DNA of 64,000 nucleotides from Streptomyces spinosisporus (GTDB lineage: Bacteria > Actinomycetota > Actinomycetes > Streptomycetales > Streptomycetaceae). This document shows positions 8,115 to 16,631 of the stretch, one piece after another. The stretch spans positions 215,943 through 279,942 of the forward strand of contig NZ_JALDAX010000013.1 of assembly GCF_022698145.1 (NCBI RefSeq), given 5' to 3'. Under the pieces are notes generated by a model, which saw nothing but the letters and a program-made list of their open reading frames with translations, had not been told where the DNA came from and searched no databases. Every line of letters starts with the position of its first letter. The first letter of the stretch is position 1. The translations under genes were made by a program, and so were the position numbers.

Positions 8115-8693
8115 CTACAGGTGCGGCAGGATCGCCGGCATCAGGTCCTGGAACGTACGGCCGTTGGCCGGGGTGCCCAGGGCCGTCATCGTCCAGCCCG
8201 GGCCCGAACGGTGCACCTTCGCCATGATCTGGGCCGTGTAGGCGCCGCCGCCGGCCAGCGTGTAGCGGGCGAGCTCCTGGCCGTTGGTCTCGTCGACCAG
8301 GCGGCAGAACGCGTTCTGCACCTCCTGGAACGTCTGGCCCGTGAAGGAGTTCACGGTGAAGACGATCTGGTCGATGTGGACCGGGACGCGGGAGAGGTCG
8401 ACGAGGATCGCCTCGTCATCGCCGCCCTGGCCGACACCGCCGACGAGGTTGTCACCGGTGTGGCGGACCGAGCCGTCGTCGCTCACCAGGTGGCGGAAGA
8501 AGACGACGTCGACCGGCTGCTTGTCCGCGAACAGGACGGCCGAGGCGTCCAGGTCGATCTCCCGCGTGCGCGAGCCGAACAGGCCGCGCCGGGGAGCCGC
8601 CTGCCAGCCGAGACCCATGCGCACCGCGGCCAGACTGCCCCCGTCGTTCTTCTGCAGACTGATGGCCTGACCCTTTGTCATGTTGACGGTCAC
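8115..8693 (-). CDS. TerD family protein
   Basis: This is a compact 192-residue TerD protein. The family Ca2+-binding signature is clear in HTGDNLVGGVGQGGDDEAILVDL, with a second acidic site early (SLQKNDGGSLAAVRMGLGW) and the VDVVFFRHL strand. TerD proteins are cytosolic Ca2+-binding factors tied to tellurite and envelope stress; in Streptomyces they also affect differentiation. The start is GTG at 8693 (VTVNMTKGQ) with GAGGGGAA upstream; an in-frame ATG four codons later is the alternative. The gap to the TerD fusion gene downstream is 107 bp, so cotranscription is plausible. Confidence 0.9.
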   Translation of the reverse strand: MTVNMTKGQAISLQKNDGGSLAAVRMGLGWQAAPRRGLFGSRTREIDLDASAVLFADKQPVDVVFFRHLVSDDGSVRHTGDNLVGGVGQGGDDEAILVDLSRVPVHIDQIVFTVNSFTGQTFQEVQNAFCRLVDETNGQELARYTLAGGGAYTAQIMAKVHRSGPGWTMTALGTPANGRTFQDLMPAILPHL

Positions 8694-8852
8694 GCGCTGA
8701 TTCCCCTCTCGAGCTGTCCCCTGTTGCCGCGGCATCCGCGGTTGACCAGAACCCTACGCAGGCGCACCGACCGTGCCGTACCCCGATCCGTACTTTGTGT
8801 CGGTCTTGCAACACAGAGCGGATACACCGAGGTCGGCACGGGAGGCGCCAGG

Positions 8853-10991
8853 TCAGGCCAGGCCCGCCTCGCGCATCTGGCGCAGTTCCTTCTTCATCTC
8901 GGAGATCTCGTCGCGCAGCCGGGCCGCGATCTCGAACTGGAGGTCGGCGGCGGCGGCACGCATCCGTGCCGTCATCTCCTCGATCTGTCCGGTCAGTTCG
9001 GCCGCCGGGCGGTCGGTCGGGACCGTCTCCTTGGCCTTGCCCTTCGCGGCCTTGGCCCCGCCGGCCGCCTTGCCGCCGAGGGCGGGCACGGGTGCCTTGG
9101 CGCCCTTGCCGTCCTTCGACTTGCGGTAGCCCGAGCCGAGCAGCTGTTCCGTGTCGACGTCCTCGCGGGCGATCTGCGCCACGATGTCGTTGATCTTCTT
9201 GCGGAGCGGCTGGGGGTCGATGCCCCGCTCCTTGTTGTAGGCGACCTGCTTCTCCCGGCGGCGGTTGGTCTCCTCGATGGCCTTCTCCATCGCCGGGGTC
9301 ATCTTATCGGCGTACATGTGGACCTGGCCGGAGACATTGCGCGCCGCGCGGCCGATGGTCTGGATCAGGGAGGTGCCGGAGCGCAGGAAGCCCTCCTTGT
9401 CGGCATCGAGGATCGCCACGAGCGACACCTCGGGCAGGTCGAGGCCCTCACGCAGGAGGTTGATGCCGACCAGGACGTCGAACTCGCCCGCGCGCAGCTC
9501 GCGCAGCAGCTCGACACGGCGCAGGGTGTCGACGTCGCTGTGCAGATAGCGCACCTGGATGCCGAGTTCGAGGAAGTAGTCCGTGAGGTCCTCGGCCATC
9601 TTCTTGGTGAGCGTGGTGACCAGGACGCGCTCGTCCTTCTCGGTGCGGGTGCGGATCTCGTGCACCAGGTCGTCGATCTGGCCCTCGGTGGGCTTGACGA
9701 CGACCTCCGGGTCGACGAGGCCGGTGGGGCGGATGATCTGCTCGACGACGCCGTCCCCGCGCGAGAGCTCGTAGGTGCCCGGGGTGGCCGACAGATAGAC
9801 GGTCTGGCCGATGCGCTCCTGGAACTCCTCCCACTTCAGCGGACGGTTGTCGAGGGCGGAGGGCAGCCGGAAGCCGTGGTCGACGAGGGTGCGCTTGCGG
9901 GAGGCGTCGCCCTCGTACATGGCGCCGATCTGCGGGACCGTGACATGCGACTCGTCGATGACGAGGAGGAAGTCGTCCGGGAAGTAGTCCAGCAGGGTGT
10001 TGGGCGGGGAGCCGGGCAGCCGGCCGTCGAAGTGCATCGAGTAGTTCTCCACGCCGGAGCAGGAGCCGATCTGGCGGAGCATCTCGAGGTCGTAGGTCGT
10101 GCGCATCCTCAGGCGCTGGGCCTCCAGGAGCTTGCCTTGCTTCTCCAGCTCGGACAGGCGCTCGCCGAGCTCCTTCTCGATGTCGTTGACGGCGCGCTCC
10201 ATGCGCTCGGGGCCCGCGACGTAGTGGGAGGCCGGGAAGACGTACAGGTGCTGGTCGTCGCTGATGATCTCGCCGGTGACCGGGTGGAGCGTGGACAGGG
10301 CCTCGATCTCGTCGCCGAACATCTCGATGCGGACGGCCAGCTCCTCGTAGACCGGGAAGATCTCGATGGTGTCGCCGCGGACGCGGAAGGTGCCCCGGGT
10401 GAACGCGAGGTCGTTGCGCGTGTACTGGATGTCCACGAAGCGGCGCAGCAGCTGGTCCCGGTCGATCTCGTCGCCGACCCTGAGGGGGACCATGCGGTCG
10501 ACGTACTCCTGGGGCGTGCCGAGGCCGTAGATGCAGGACACCGAGGCGACCACGACGACGTCGCGGCGGGTGAGCAGCGAATTGGTCGCGGAGTGGCGCA
10601 GGCGCTCCACCTCCTCGTTGATCGAGGAGTCCTTCTCGATGTAGGTGTCCGACTGCGGGACGTAGGCCTCGGGCTGGTAGTAGTCGTAGTATGAGACGAA
10701 GTACTCCACCGCATTGTTCGGCAGGAGCTCGCGGAACTCGTTCGCCAGCTGGGCGGCCAGGGTCTTGTTCGGTGCCATGACGAGCGTGGGGCGCTGGAGC
10801 TGCTCGATCATCCACGCCGTGGTGGCGGATTTGCCGGTGCCGGTCGCGCCGAGCAGGACGACGTCCTTCTCGCCCCCCTTGATGCGCCGGGCGAGATCGG
10901 CGATGGCCTGGGGCTGGTCGCCGCTGGGCTGGTAGGGACTGACGACCTCGAAGGGCGCCACCGTGCGTTCGATGCTGGAAACGGGCCGCAT
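8853..10991 (-). CDS. uvrB: Excinuclease ABC subunit B
   Basis: UvrB is the damage-verification helicase-like subunit of nucleotide excision repair. The 712-residue product has Walker A GATGTGKS (48-55), the DNA-clamping beta-hairpin region YYDYYQPEAYVPQSDTYIEK, the DESH box (LLVIDESHVTVPQ), the RecA-like second domain with LLREGLDLPEVSLVAILDADKEG and QTIGRAARN, and a C-terminal UVR motif (QFEIAARLRDEISEMKKEL) for UvrC contact. A Lys/Ala/Gly-rich linker precedes the UVR motif, typical of actinobacteria. ATG at 10991 gives the usual MRPVSSIERTV start. Gene order here suggests the conserved chromosomal core. Confidence 0.98.
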   Translation of the reverse strand: MRPVSSIERTVAPFEVVSPYQPSGDQPQAIADLARRIKGGEKDVVLLGATGTGKSATTAWMIEQLQRPTLVMAPNKTLAAQLANEFRELLPNNAVEYFVSYYDYYQPEAYVPQSDTYIEKDSSINEEVERLRHSATNSLLTRRDVVVVASVSCIYGLGTPQEYVDRMVPLRVGDEIDRDQLLRRFVDIQYTRNDLAFTRGTFRVRGDTIEIFPVYEELAVRIEMFGDEIEALSTLHPVTGEIISDDQHLYVFPASHYVAGPERMERAVNDIEKELGERLSELEKQGKLLEAQRLRMRTTYDLEMLRQIGSCSGVENYSMHFDGRLPGSPPNTLLDYFPDDFLLVIDESHVTVPQIGAMYEGDASRKRTLVDHGFRLPSALDNRPLKWEEFQERIGQTVYLSATPGTYELSRGDGVVEQIIRPTGLVDPEVVVKPTEGQIDDLVHEIRTRTEKDERVLVTTLTKKMAEDLTDYFLELGIQVRYLHSDVDTLRRVELLRELRAGEFDVLVGINLLREGLDLPEVSLVAILDADKEGFLRSGTSLIQTIGRAARNVSGQVHMYADKMTPAMEKAIEETNRRREKQVAYNKERGIDPQPLRKKINDIVAQIAREDVDTEQLLGSGYRKSKDGKGAKAPVPALGGKAAGGAKAAKGKAKETVPTDRPAAELTGQIEEMTARMRAAAADLQFEIAARLRDEISEMKKELRQMREAGLA

Positions 10992-11031
10992 GGGATCCAC
11001 CGTACGACCCGGCACTGACAACGCGGTCCGG

Positions 11032-11898
11032 TCAGCGGTTCTGCGGGGTGCGTGAGGTGCGCCGGCCCTGGTGCCGGACGGGGCGGAGCGGCCGGCGGCG
11101 GGGCGGGTGGTGGACCGCCGGATGGGCCGGGACACCCGGCTTGTGCTCGACGGGGGTCCAGTCGGGCTTGCCCATGACCAGCATCGGGTCGAACATCACG
11201 ACCACACCGGCGATGACGAGGAACGCGAGCGGGCCGACGAGCATGGGCCACAGCAGTGAGGCGGGCGATTCACCGGTGACGGGAGCGCCGGAATGGTGGA
11301 GGTGGACGCTGAGGGCCGCCATGCCCGTGTAGTGCATGCCGCTGACCGCGAGCCCCATGACCAGGCTCGCGCCGACGCTCCACAGGAACCCTCTGACCTG
11401 CCCGGCCGCCCACAGGGCGGCTGTCGCGGCGCACATCGCGATGACGACGGAGACGGCGACGGTGACCGTGTTGTACTCGAACCTGCCGTTCAGGCGCATC
11501 CCGGCCATGCCCAGATAGTGCATGGACGCGATGCCCAGGCCGGTGATCGTGCCCCCGGTGAACAGGGCCGCCCCCTTGGCGCCCTTGTAGCCGACGATGA
11601 AGAGCCCGACGCCGACCATCACTATGGCGACCCCGAGGCTGGCGAAGGTCATCGGTCTGTCGTAGTGGATGGGCGCCCCTTCGACCGTGAAGCCCATCAT
11701 CGCCACGAAGTGCATGGTCCATATGCCGGAGCCGATGGCCGCCGCGCCGAGGGCGAGCCAGCCGGGGCGCCAGGACTGCGCCACGAGCATCGATCTGGTG
11801 GTGCAGCGCAGGCCGAGGGCGCCTCCGAGGGAGGCCATGAGATAGGCCACCACCGGCGTGACGAGTCCGTAGGTGAATCCGTCGACCGTGCCCTGCAT
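11032..11898 (-). CDS. MHYT domain integral membrane sensor
   Basis: The 288-residue protein has seven predicted TM segments. It carries three copies of the MHYT-type metal/gas-binding motif: WTMHFVAMMGF, SMHYLGMAGM and GMHYTGMAAL. In other bacteria MHYT domains are N-terminal sensors for O2, CO or NO via bound metal, often fused to GGDEF/EAL domains. Here there is no output domain, only a basic Pro/Arg/His-rich cytoplasmic C-tail, so signalling would need a partner. A purine-rich GGGAAGGG precedes the ATG. It lies 40 bp from the uvrB start on the same strand and diverges from the phosphodiesterase gene. Confidence 0.88.
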   Translation of the reverse strand: MQGTVDGFTYGLVTPVVAYLMASLGGALGLRCTTRSMLVAQSWRPGWLALGAAAIGSGIWTMHFVAMMGFTVEGAPIHYDRPMTFASLGVAIVMVGVGLFIVGYKGAKGAALFTGGTITGLGIASMHYLGMAGMRLNGRFEYNTVTVAVSVVIAMCAATAALWAAGQVRGFLWSVGASLVMGLAVSGMHYTGMAALSVHLHHSGAPVTGESPASLLWPMLVGPLAFLVIAGVVVMFDPMLVMGKPDWTPVEHKPGVPAHPAVHHPPRRRPLRPVRHQGRRTSRTPQNR

Positions 11899-12139
11899 GC
11901 GCGGCTGCCCTTCCCGCCCTCTTCGTCCCGTAACCCGCCGAAATACGCCCCCTCCCAGGACCGCCCGAGCGGTCAGGGTTGAGGCAGAGAGTATGACTCC
12001 CACCGGAATGGTCGAACGATTTTCCGGCAAAGAAACACGGCGTTGCCCCACTTGTGCGGCACCAGTGAGCGGTCATGGGCAACACCATTCAATGTGTGGC
12101 CATTCTGCACCCCGGCAGCGTTCACGCTCTGCTGTCACA

Positions 12140-12160
12140 GTTGATCTGTCCGTGATCAAC
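12140..12160. promoter_or_regulatory. Inverted repeat upstream of the phosphodiesterase gene
   Basis: There is a perfect GTTGATC / GATCAAC inverted repeat with a 7-nt spacer, ending 17 nt before the ATG at 12178. It is in the 279-bp divergent intergenic region, which is otherwise unremarkable apart from an A/T-richer patch near 12010-12050. Operator function is inferred from position and symmetry only. Confidence 0.4.
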
Positions 12161-12177
12161 CGATGTGAGGGGTACGC

Positions 12178-13089
12178 ATGTACGCGCGCGCAGTCGCCGC
12201 CATCACCGCCGCGCTCCTGGGGGCGGCCGCCCTGCTGATGCCCGGGTCCGACGCCCGGGCCGGTGCCCACGCCCACGCGGACTCCCCCGTCAGGGCGGGC
12301 GGCACCGGTGCGCGGCCGCTGGTGATCGCTCACCGGGGGGCCTCCGCACAGGCGCCCGAGAACACGCTCGCGTCCATCGACAGGGCGGCCGAGCTCGGGA
12401 TCCCCTGGGTCGAGAACGACGTGCAGCGCACCAGAGACGGCGAACTCGTGGTCATCCACGACGACAGCCTCCAGCGCACCACGGACGTGAAAAGGGTCTT
12501 CCCCGGGCGGGCGCCCTGGAAGGTGAAGGACTTCACCGCTGCCGAGATCGCGCGCCTGGACGCGGGCAGCTGGTTCGACTCGCGGTTCGCGGGCACGCGC
12601 GTGCCGACGCTGGAGCAGTACATGCGCCGCGTCGAGTACAACCGCCAGAAGCTGGTCCTGGAGATCAAGAATCCCGAGCTGTACCCGGGCATCGAGCAGC
12701 AGATCCTGAAGCTCCTCGGCAACGAGGGCTGGCTCGACCGGCCGCATCTGACCGGCCGGCTGGTCGTACAGAGCTTCAGCGCGGACAGCCTGCGGACCGT
12801 CCATGAGCTGAGGCCCGCCGTCACGACGGCCTTCCTCGGTACCCCGCGCATCGCGGACCTGCCCGGTTACGCCGCCTTCACCGACGGGATCAATCCCTCG
12901 TACGGCACGATCTCGCGGGGCTACGTCTCCGCCGCACACTCCGTCGCGGGACCGCACGGCCGGCCGCTCGGCGTCTTCGCCTGGACCGTCGACGACGCGG
13001 ACAGCGCCCGCCAGGTCGCCGGGTACGGCGTCGACGGCATCATCACCGACAAGCCCGACGTCGTCCGGGACGCGCTGCAGAACCCCTGA
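12178..13089 (+). CDS. Secreted glycerophosphodiester phosphodiesterase
   Basis: GDPD enzymes hydrolyse glycerophosphodiesters to glycerol-3-phosphate and an alcohol. The 303-residue protein opens with a signal peptide (hydrophobic residues 5-22, Ala-rich cleavage near 27-30), so it acts outside the membrane. The catalytic pattern is visible: IAHRGASAQAPENTLASI (first His and Arg-Gly), WVENDVQRTRDGELVVIHDD (Glu, Asp and second His), LVLEIKNP (Glu) and the C-terminal FAWTVDD and DGIITDKP blocks. GTGAGGGG lies about 6 nt before the ATG. A likely role is scavenging of phosphate and glycerol from deacylated lipids or teichoic acids. Confidence 0.93.
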   Translation: MYARAVAAITAALLGAAALLMPGSDARAGAHAHADSPVRAGGTGARPLVIAHRGASAQAPENTLASIDRAAELGIPWVENDVQRTRDGELVVIHDDSLQRTTDVKRVFPGRAPWKVKDFTAAEIARLDAGSWFDSRFAGTRVPTLEQYMRRVEYNRQKLVLEIKNPELYPGIEQQILKLLGNEGWLDRPHLTGRLVVQSFSADSLRTVHELRPAVTTAFLGTPRIADLPGYAAFTDGINPSYGTISRGYVSAAHSVAGPHGRPLGVFAWTVDDADSARQVAGYGVDGIITDKPDVVRDALQNP

Positions 13090-13139
13090 GCCCCGCCGCT
13101 CCCCCGGGCGTTGTCAGTGGCGGGCCGTACGGTGGGCGC

Positions 13140-13694
13140 ATGGACAGCGATGGGCAGTACGAACAGCAGGTCGTGTGGGCGGTGCTCGGCACGGAGATCG
13201 GTCCGCTGCTGCTGGCCGCGACCCGCGAGGGCCTGGTCAACGTCGTCTTCCACGCCACCGACCCGGTGCGCGACAAGGCGCTCGGCCGGCTCGCGTCCCG
13301 GCTGGGCAGCGAGCCTGTCGAGGCACCGGACTCACCCCTGCTGGCCGAGGCGATACGACAGGTCCGGGCGTACTTCGCGGGCGAGCGGCGCGACTTCGAG
13401 CTGCCGCTGGACTGGTCTCTGATCTCCGGCTTCAACAGGCAGGTGCTGCGCGAGCTGGCCGTCGGCGTTCCGTACGGCGCGGTCGTGGGCTACGGCGATC
13501 TGGCCGGGCGGGTGGGCCAGCCGGGTGCGGCCCAGGCGGTCGGGACGGCGATGGGGTCCAACCCGCTGCCGGTCGTCGTGCCCTGCCACCGAGTGGTGGA
13601 GAGCGACGGCGGCATCGGCGGGTTCGGGGGCGGACTGGAGACGAAGCGCAAGCTGCTAGCCCTGGAGGGAGTGCTCCCCGAGCCCCTGTTCTGA
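13140..13694 (+). CDS. ogt: Methylated-DNA--protein-cysteine methyltransferase
   Basis: This suicide enzyme moves the alkyl group from O6-alkylguanine in DNA to its own cysteine. The 184-residue product has the active-site motif VVPCHRVV with Cys149 and the C-terminal helix-turn-helix with the arginine-finger region (YGAVVGYGDLAGRVGQPGAAQAVGTAMGSNP). It matches the length of single-domain Ogt/AdaB proteins. It lies between the phosphodiesterase and a formaldehyde dehydrogenase, all on the plus strand, so a link between alkylation or formaldehyde damage and repair is possible but not shown. Confidence 0.95.
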   Translation: MDSDGQYEQQVVWAVLGTEIGPLLLAATREGLVNVVFHATDPVRDKALGRLASRLGSEPVEAPDSPLLAEAIRQVRAYFAGERRDFELPLDWSLISGFNRQVLRELAVGVPYGAVVGYGDLAGRVGQPGAAQAVGTAMGSNPLPVVVPCHRVVESDGGIGGFGGGLETKRKLLALEGVLPEPLF

Positions 13695-13799
13695 GGGGGT
13701 GCGCGAGGGGTGGCCGGGAGCGGACGGCAGTAGCAGACTCCGCCATGCGCACAGCCACTGGCATCCGAGGAATCGGAGCCGAAGGGACGGCGATCACGC

Positions 13800-15026
13800 A
13801 TGAGCGGAAACAGGGCAGTCGCGTATCTCAAGCCGGGAGCGGTGGAAGTAAGGACCATCGACTACCCGACGCTTGAACTCCAGGACGGGCCGGGGGTGGC
13901 ACCGGACAATGTCGGCCGCAAGGTCCGGCACGGTGTGATCCTCAAGGTCCTCGCCAGCAACATCTGCGGAAGCGACCAGCACATGGTGCGCGGGCGGACG
14001 ACCGCGCCGGAGGGGCTGGTCCTCGGACACGAGATCACCGGGGAGGTCGTCGAGAGGGGTCCGGACGTCGAGTTCGTCGAAGTCGGCGACATCGTCTCCG
14101 TGCCGTTCAACATCGCCTGCGGGCGGTGCCGCAACTGCAAGGAACGCAAGACCGGCATCTGCCTGAACGTCAACCCGGCCCGCCCCGGTGCGGCCTACGG
14201 CTATGTCGACATGGGCGGCTGGGTCGGCGGTCAGGCCGAGTACGCCATGGTCCCCTACGCGGACTTCAACGTGCTGAAGTTCCCCGACCGGGACGAGGCG
14301 CGCGAGAAGCTGCTCGATCTGACCATGCTGTCGGACATCTTCCCGACCGGCTTCCACGGCGTGGTGAGTTCGGGCGCTGGGGTCGGCTCGACGGTGTACA
14401 TCGCCGGGGCGGGGCCGGTCGGCCTGGCGGCGGCCGCGTCCGCGCAGCTGCTGGGTGCAGCCGTGGTCGTGGTCGGCGACCTCAACCCCGAACGCCTCGC
14501 CCAGGCGCGCAGCTTCGGGTGCGAGACCGTCGACGTCTCGAAGGGCAGCGTCGAGGACCAGCTCGCGCAGATCCTCGGGGAGCCCGAGGTGGACGCCGCG
14601 GTCGACGCGGTCGGCTTTGAAGCACGAGCCCACGGCAAGGACGCTCCGGAGGCGCCCGCCACGGTGCTCAACTCCCTGATGGGCATCACGCGCGCGGGTG
14701 GCGCCCTCGGCATCCCGGGTCTCTACGTCACGGACGACCCCGGCGGGATCGACGAGGACGCGAAGTCCGGGACGCTGAAGGTGCGGCTCGGCCTGGGCTG
14801 GGCCAAGAGCCACCACTTCACGACCGGACAGTGCCCGGTGATGAAGTACCACCGGGGCCTGATGATGGCGATCCTGCACGGGCGTGTGCACATCGCCAAG
14901 GCAGTCAACGCGACCGTGATCGGCCTGGACGACGCGCCGCGCGGCTACGCCGAGTTCGACCAGGGCGCCAGCCGCAAGTACGTACTCGACCCGCACGGCG
15001 TGCTGAAGGGGGTACAGCCCGTCTGA
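13800..15026 (+). CDS. fdhA: Glutathione-independent formaldehyde dehydrogenase (zinc alcohol dehydrogenase family)
   Basis: This 408-residue NAD-dependent enzyme matches the Pseudomonas-type formaldehyde dehydrogenase, which oxidises formaldehyde without a thiol cofactor. Catalytic zinc ligands are in NICGSDQHMV and the GHE of VLGHEITGEV. Structural zinc cysteines are in CGRCRNCKERKTGIC. The Rossmann motif GAGPVGLAAAASAQLLGA is in the second half. The family-specific DMGGWVGGQAEYAMVPYADFN and VGFEARAHG stretches argue against a generic alcohol dehydrogenase. It ends at a bidirectional terminator. Confidence 0.9.
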   Translation: MSGNRAVAYLKPGAVEVRTIDYPTLELQDGPGVAPDNVGRKVRHGVILKVLASNICGSDQHMVRGRTTAPEGLVLGHEITGEVVERGPDVEFVEVGDIVSVPFNIACGRCRNCKERKTGICLNVNPARPGAAYGYVDMGGWVGGQAEYAMVPYADFNVLKFPDRDEAREKLLDLTMLSDIFPTGFHGVVSSGAGVGSTVYIAGAGPVGLAAAASAQLLGAAVVVVGDLNPERLAQARSFGCETVDVSKGSVEDQLAQILGEPEVDAAVDAVGFEARAHGKDAPEAPATVLNSLMGITRAGGALGIPGLYVTDDPGGIDEDAKSGTLKVRLGLGWAKSHHFTTGQCPVMKYHRGLMMAILHGRVHIAKAVNATVIGLDDAPRGYAEFDQGASRKYVLDPHGVLKGVQPV

Positions 15027-15052
15027 ACCCGGCGAGGAACACAGGAACAAAA

Positions 15053-15082
15053 GGTGCCCACGCGCACACGCGCATGGGCACC
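15053..15082. terminator. Bidirectional terminator
   Basis: The hairpin is GGTGCCCA-C-GCGC / GCGC-A-TGGGCACC with a 4-nt loop. A CTCTT run follows on the plus strand and TTTTGTT on the minus strand, so it can end both fdhA and the VOC gene. Confidence 0.8.
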
Positions 15083-15110
15083 CTCTTGCCCGGGCGGACG
15101 CCGTCCTGCG

Positions 15111-15539
15111 CTAGTCGTAGTGCCGGGCCTCGAAGATGTTGCCGTCGGGATCGCGGAAGTAGAAGCTGCGCCGGGCCATTCCGCGGGCGCCGTAGGAGTC
15201 GTAGGAGAACTCGGAGACGGGGACGGTGCGTTCCTCCAGGCGGCTGTGCAGGGCGTCGAATTCCTCGCGGGGCATGGCCAGGCAGACGTGGTTGACCGGG
15301 TGGCCCGAGCTGTCGGCGGCCCCGGGCACCATCTTCATGCCCTGCGCCATGGCATGGGGCATGAGGTCGAGGATGGTCTCGTCGTTGAGCCGTACCGAGG
15401 GGAAGGAGGCCTCGCCCGCCGCGAACTCGGTGATCCTCAGGGGACGCAGCCCGACCGCCTTCTCGTAGAAGTCGGCCGAGGCGACCGGGTCCTGCACCCA
15501 CAGGACGACATGGTCGAGACGTGCCGTGTTGTCCGTCAT
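15111..15539 (-). CDS. VOC family protein (glyoxalase/dioxygenase fold)
   Basis: This 142-residue protein is made of two beta-alpha-beta-beta-beta vicinal-oxygen-chelate modules. Candidate metal ligands are His in RLDHVVLWVQD, His in VNHVCLAM and Glu in PDGNIFEARHYD. The spacing of SADFYEKAVGLRPLR and ARRSFYFRDPDGN is standard for single-domain VOC proteins (glyoxalase I, fosfomycin resistance, ring-cleavage relatives). The substrate is unknown. It converges on fdhA through a shared terminator. The ribosome site before the ATG is weak. Confidence 0.85.
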   Translation of the reverse strand: MTDNTARLDHVVLWVQDPVASADFYEKAVGLRPLRITEFAAGEASFPSVRLNDETILDLMPHAMAQGMKMVPGAADSSGHPVNHVCLAMPREEFDALHSRLEERTVPVSEFSYDSYGARGMARRSFYFRDPDGNIFEARHYD

Positions 15540-15631
15540 GTTTTCAGGCTGGTGCGGTCCTCCGCGGGCCGCAAGGGTCCGGCGGCACGAAACCCGGCGG
15601 CTCCCGCCCCCATGCCCGTCGGCTCCCGCCG

Positions 15632-16426
15632 CTACGCCTTGCGTCCCCACGCCGAGATCATCGGGGCCGTGGCCAGGTCCATCCCGCCGGCCGCGACATT
15701 CGCCAGATGACGGTCGACGTCCTCGTTCGTCGCGATACCGGCGGCGACGAGACGGTCGCGGATCTGCCGGACGGTCGCCGACTCCAGGGCGGCGCAGGCC
15801 GCGGAGGTGAGCGGGAAGTACGCGTCGGCCTCCACGTCCCGCAGTCCGGCCTCGCGCAGCAGGCGCGGAAGGCGGCGGCCGTAGGAGAGGTCGGCGCCCC
15901 GGTCGGCGAGCAGTCGGCGGAAGCCCTGGCGCAGACGGTTGGCGAGCCGCTCCTCGGGGCCGTGCTCGTCGAGGCAGACCAGGGGCTGCAGGGCGGGGTC
16001 GGCGTCCTCGATGAGGAGCATGCCACCGGGGCGCAGGGCCTCGATCATGGACCGCAGAGCTCTTTCGCGGTCCGGTACATGGACCAGGACGAGCCGGGCA
16101 TGCACCAGGTCGAAGCCCTCTCCCGGCGGTTCCTCGGCGCCGACGTCGTGGACGAGCACACGCACCGGCGGGCGGGCCGCGGAGGCTAGCAGGGAGGTGT
16201 CGATGTCGGTGGCGACGACCTCTCCCTCCGGACCGACCTTCGCGGCCAGCCAGGACACCACCGAGGTACCGCCGGCGCCGACCTCCCAGCAGCGCCCGCC
16301 GGAGCCGAGGCCGAGCCCTTCGAGGTGCCGGAAGGTCGTGGGGTCGAAGAGGGTGGTGAAGGCGTCGAAGCGCTCCCCCGCCTCGGTCTGCCGGTTGTCG
16401 AGCAGATATCCCTCGGATTGCGTCAT
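15632..16426 (-). CDS. Class I SAM-dependent methyltransferase
   Basis: The 264-residue protein has the Rossmann SAM-binding order: motif I CWEVGAGGTSVVSWLA, acidic motif II VVATDIDTSLL, motif III FDLVHARLVLVHVPDRERAL and motif post-III LRPGGMLLIEDADP. The C-terminal half (helical FRRLLADRGADLSYGRRLPRLL and DVEADAYFPLTS) is like the UbiE/aklanonate-type methyltransferases found around secondary metabolism. There is no signal peptide, so it is cytosolic. The methyl acceptor is unknown. It is a single gene between the VOC gene (92 bp downstream) and corA (divergent, 205-bp gap). Confidence 0.88.
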   Translation of the reverse strand: MTQSEGYLLDNRQTEAGERFDAFTTLFDPTTFRHLEGLGLGSGGRCWEVGAGGTSVVSWLAAKVGPEGEVVATDIDTSLLASAARPPVRVLVHDVGAEEPPGEGFDLVHARLVLVHVPDRERALRSMIEALRPGGMLLIEDADPALQPLVCLDEHGPEERLANRLRQGFRRLLADRGADLSYGRRLPRLLREAGLRDVEADAYFPLTSAACAALESATVRQIRDRLVAAGIATNEDVDRHLANVAAGGMDLATAPMISAWGRKA

Positions 16427-16467
16427 ACCGCGATCATCGCAGTCGTCCGCGCGCCGTCAGCCGCCGG

Positions 16468-16476
16468 TTGTCCACA
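16468..16476 (+). other. Isolated DnaA-box-like sequence
   Basis: TTGTCCACA matches the preferred DnaA box of Streptomyces. It stands alone in the 205-bp corA upstream region, with no cluster or A/T-rich unwinding element, so it is not an origin. It could be a titration site or chance. Confidence 0.3.
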
Positions 16477-16631
16477 GCCGGGAACCAAGCGGAATGCAGT
16501 GCTCCCACAGGCTCACTCGCCGCTTTCACAGACCTGGCAAACTGACGCGCCACGGCACACGAAGGCAGCTCACCACCGCGGCGGGCTGCCGACCGCGCTT
16601 CGAGCCCGGAGATCCACGCAAGGAGATCCAG

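Noticed and set aside
5890..8241. Long plus-strand open frame (about 780 codons) opposite the TerD fusion gene
   Set aside because: Antisense shadow; the minus strand encodes recognisable TerD sequence and has the proper codon bias.
8037..10694. Very long open frame (about 885 codons) on the plus strand opposite uvrB
   Set aside because: It is the antisense shadow of a textbook uvrB; high GC bias keeps the opposite frame open. Composition is Gly/Val/Leu/Asp monotony with no domain.
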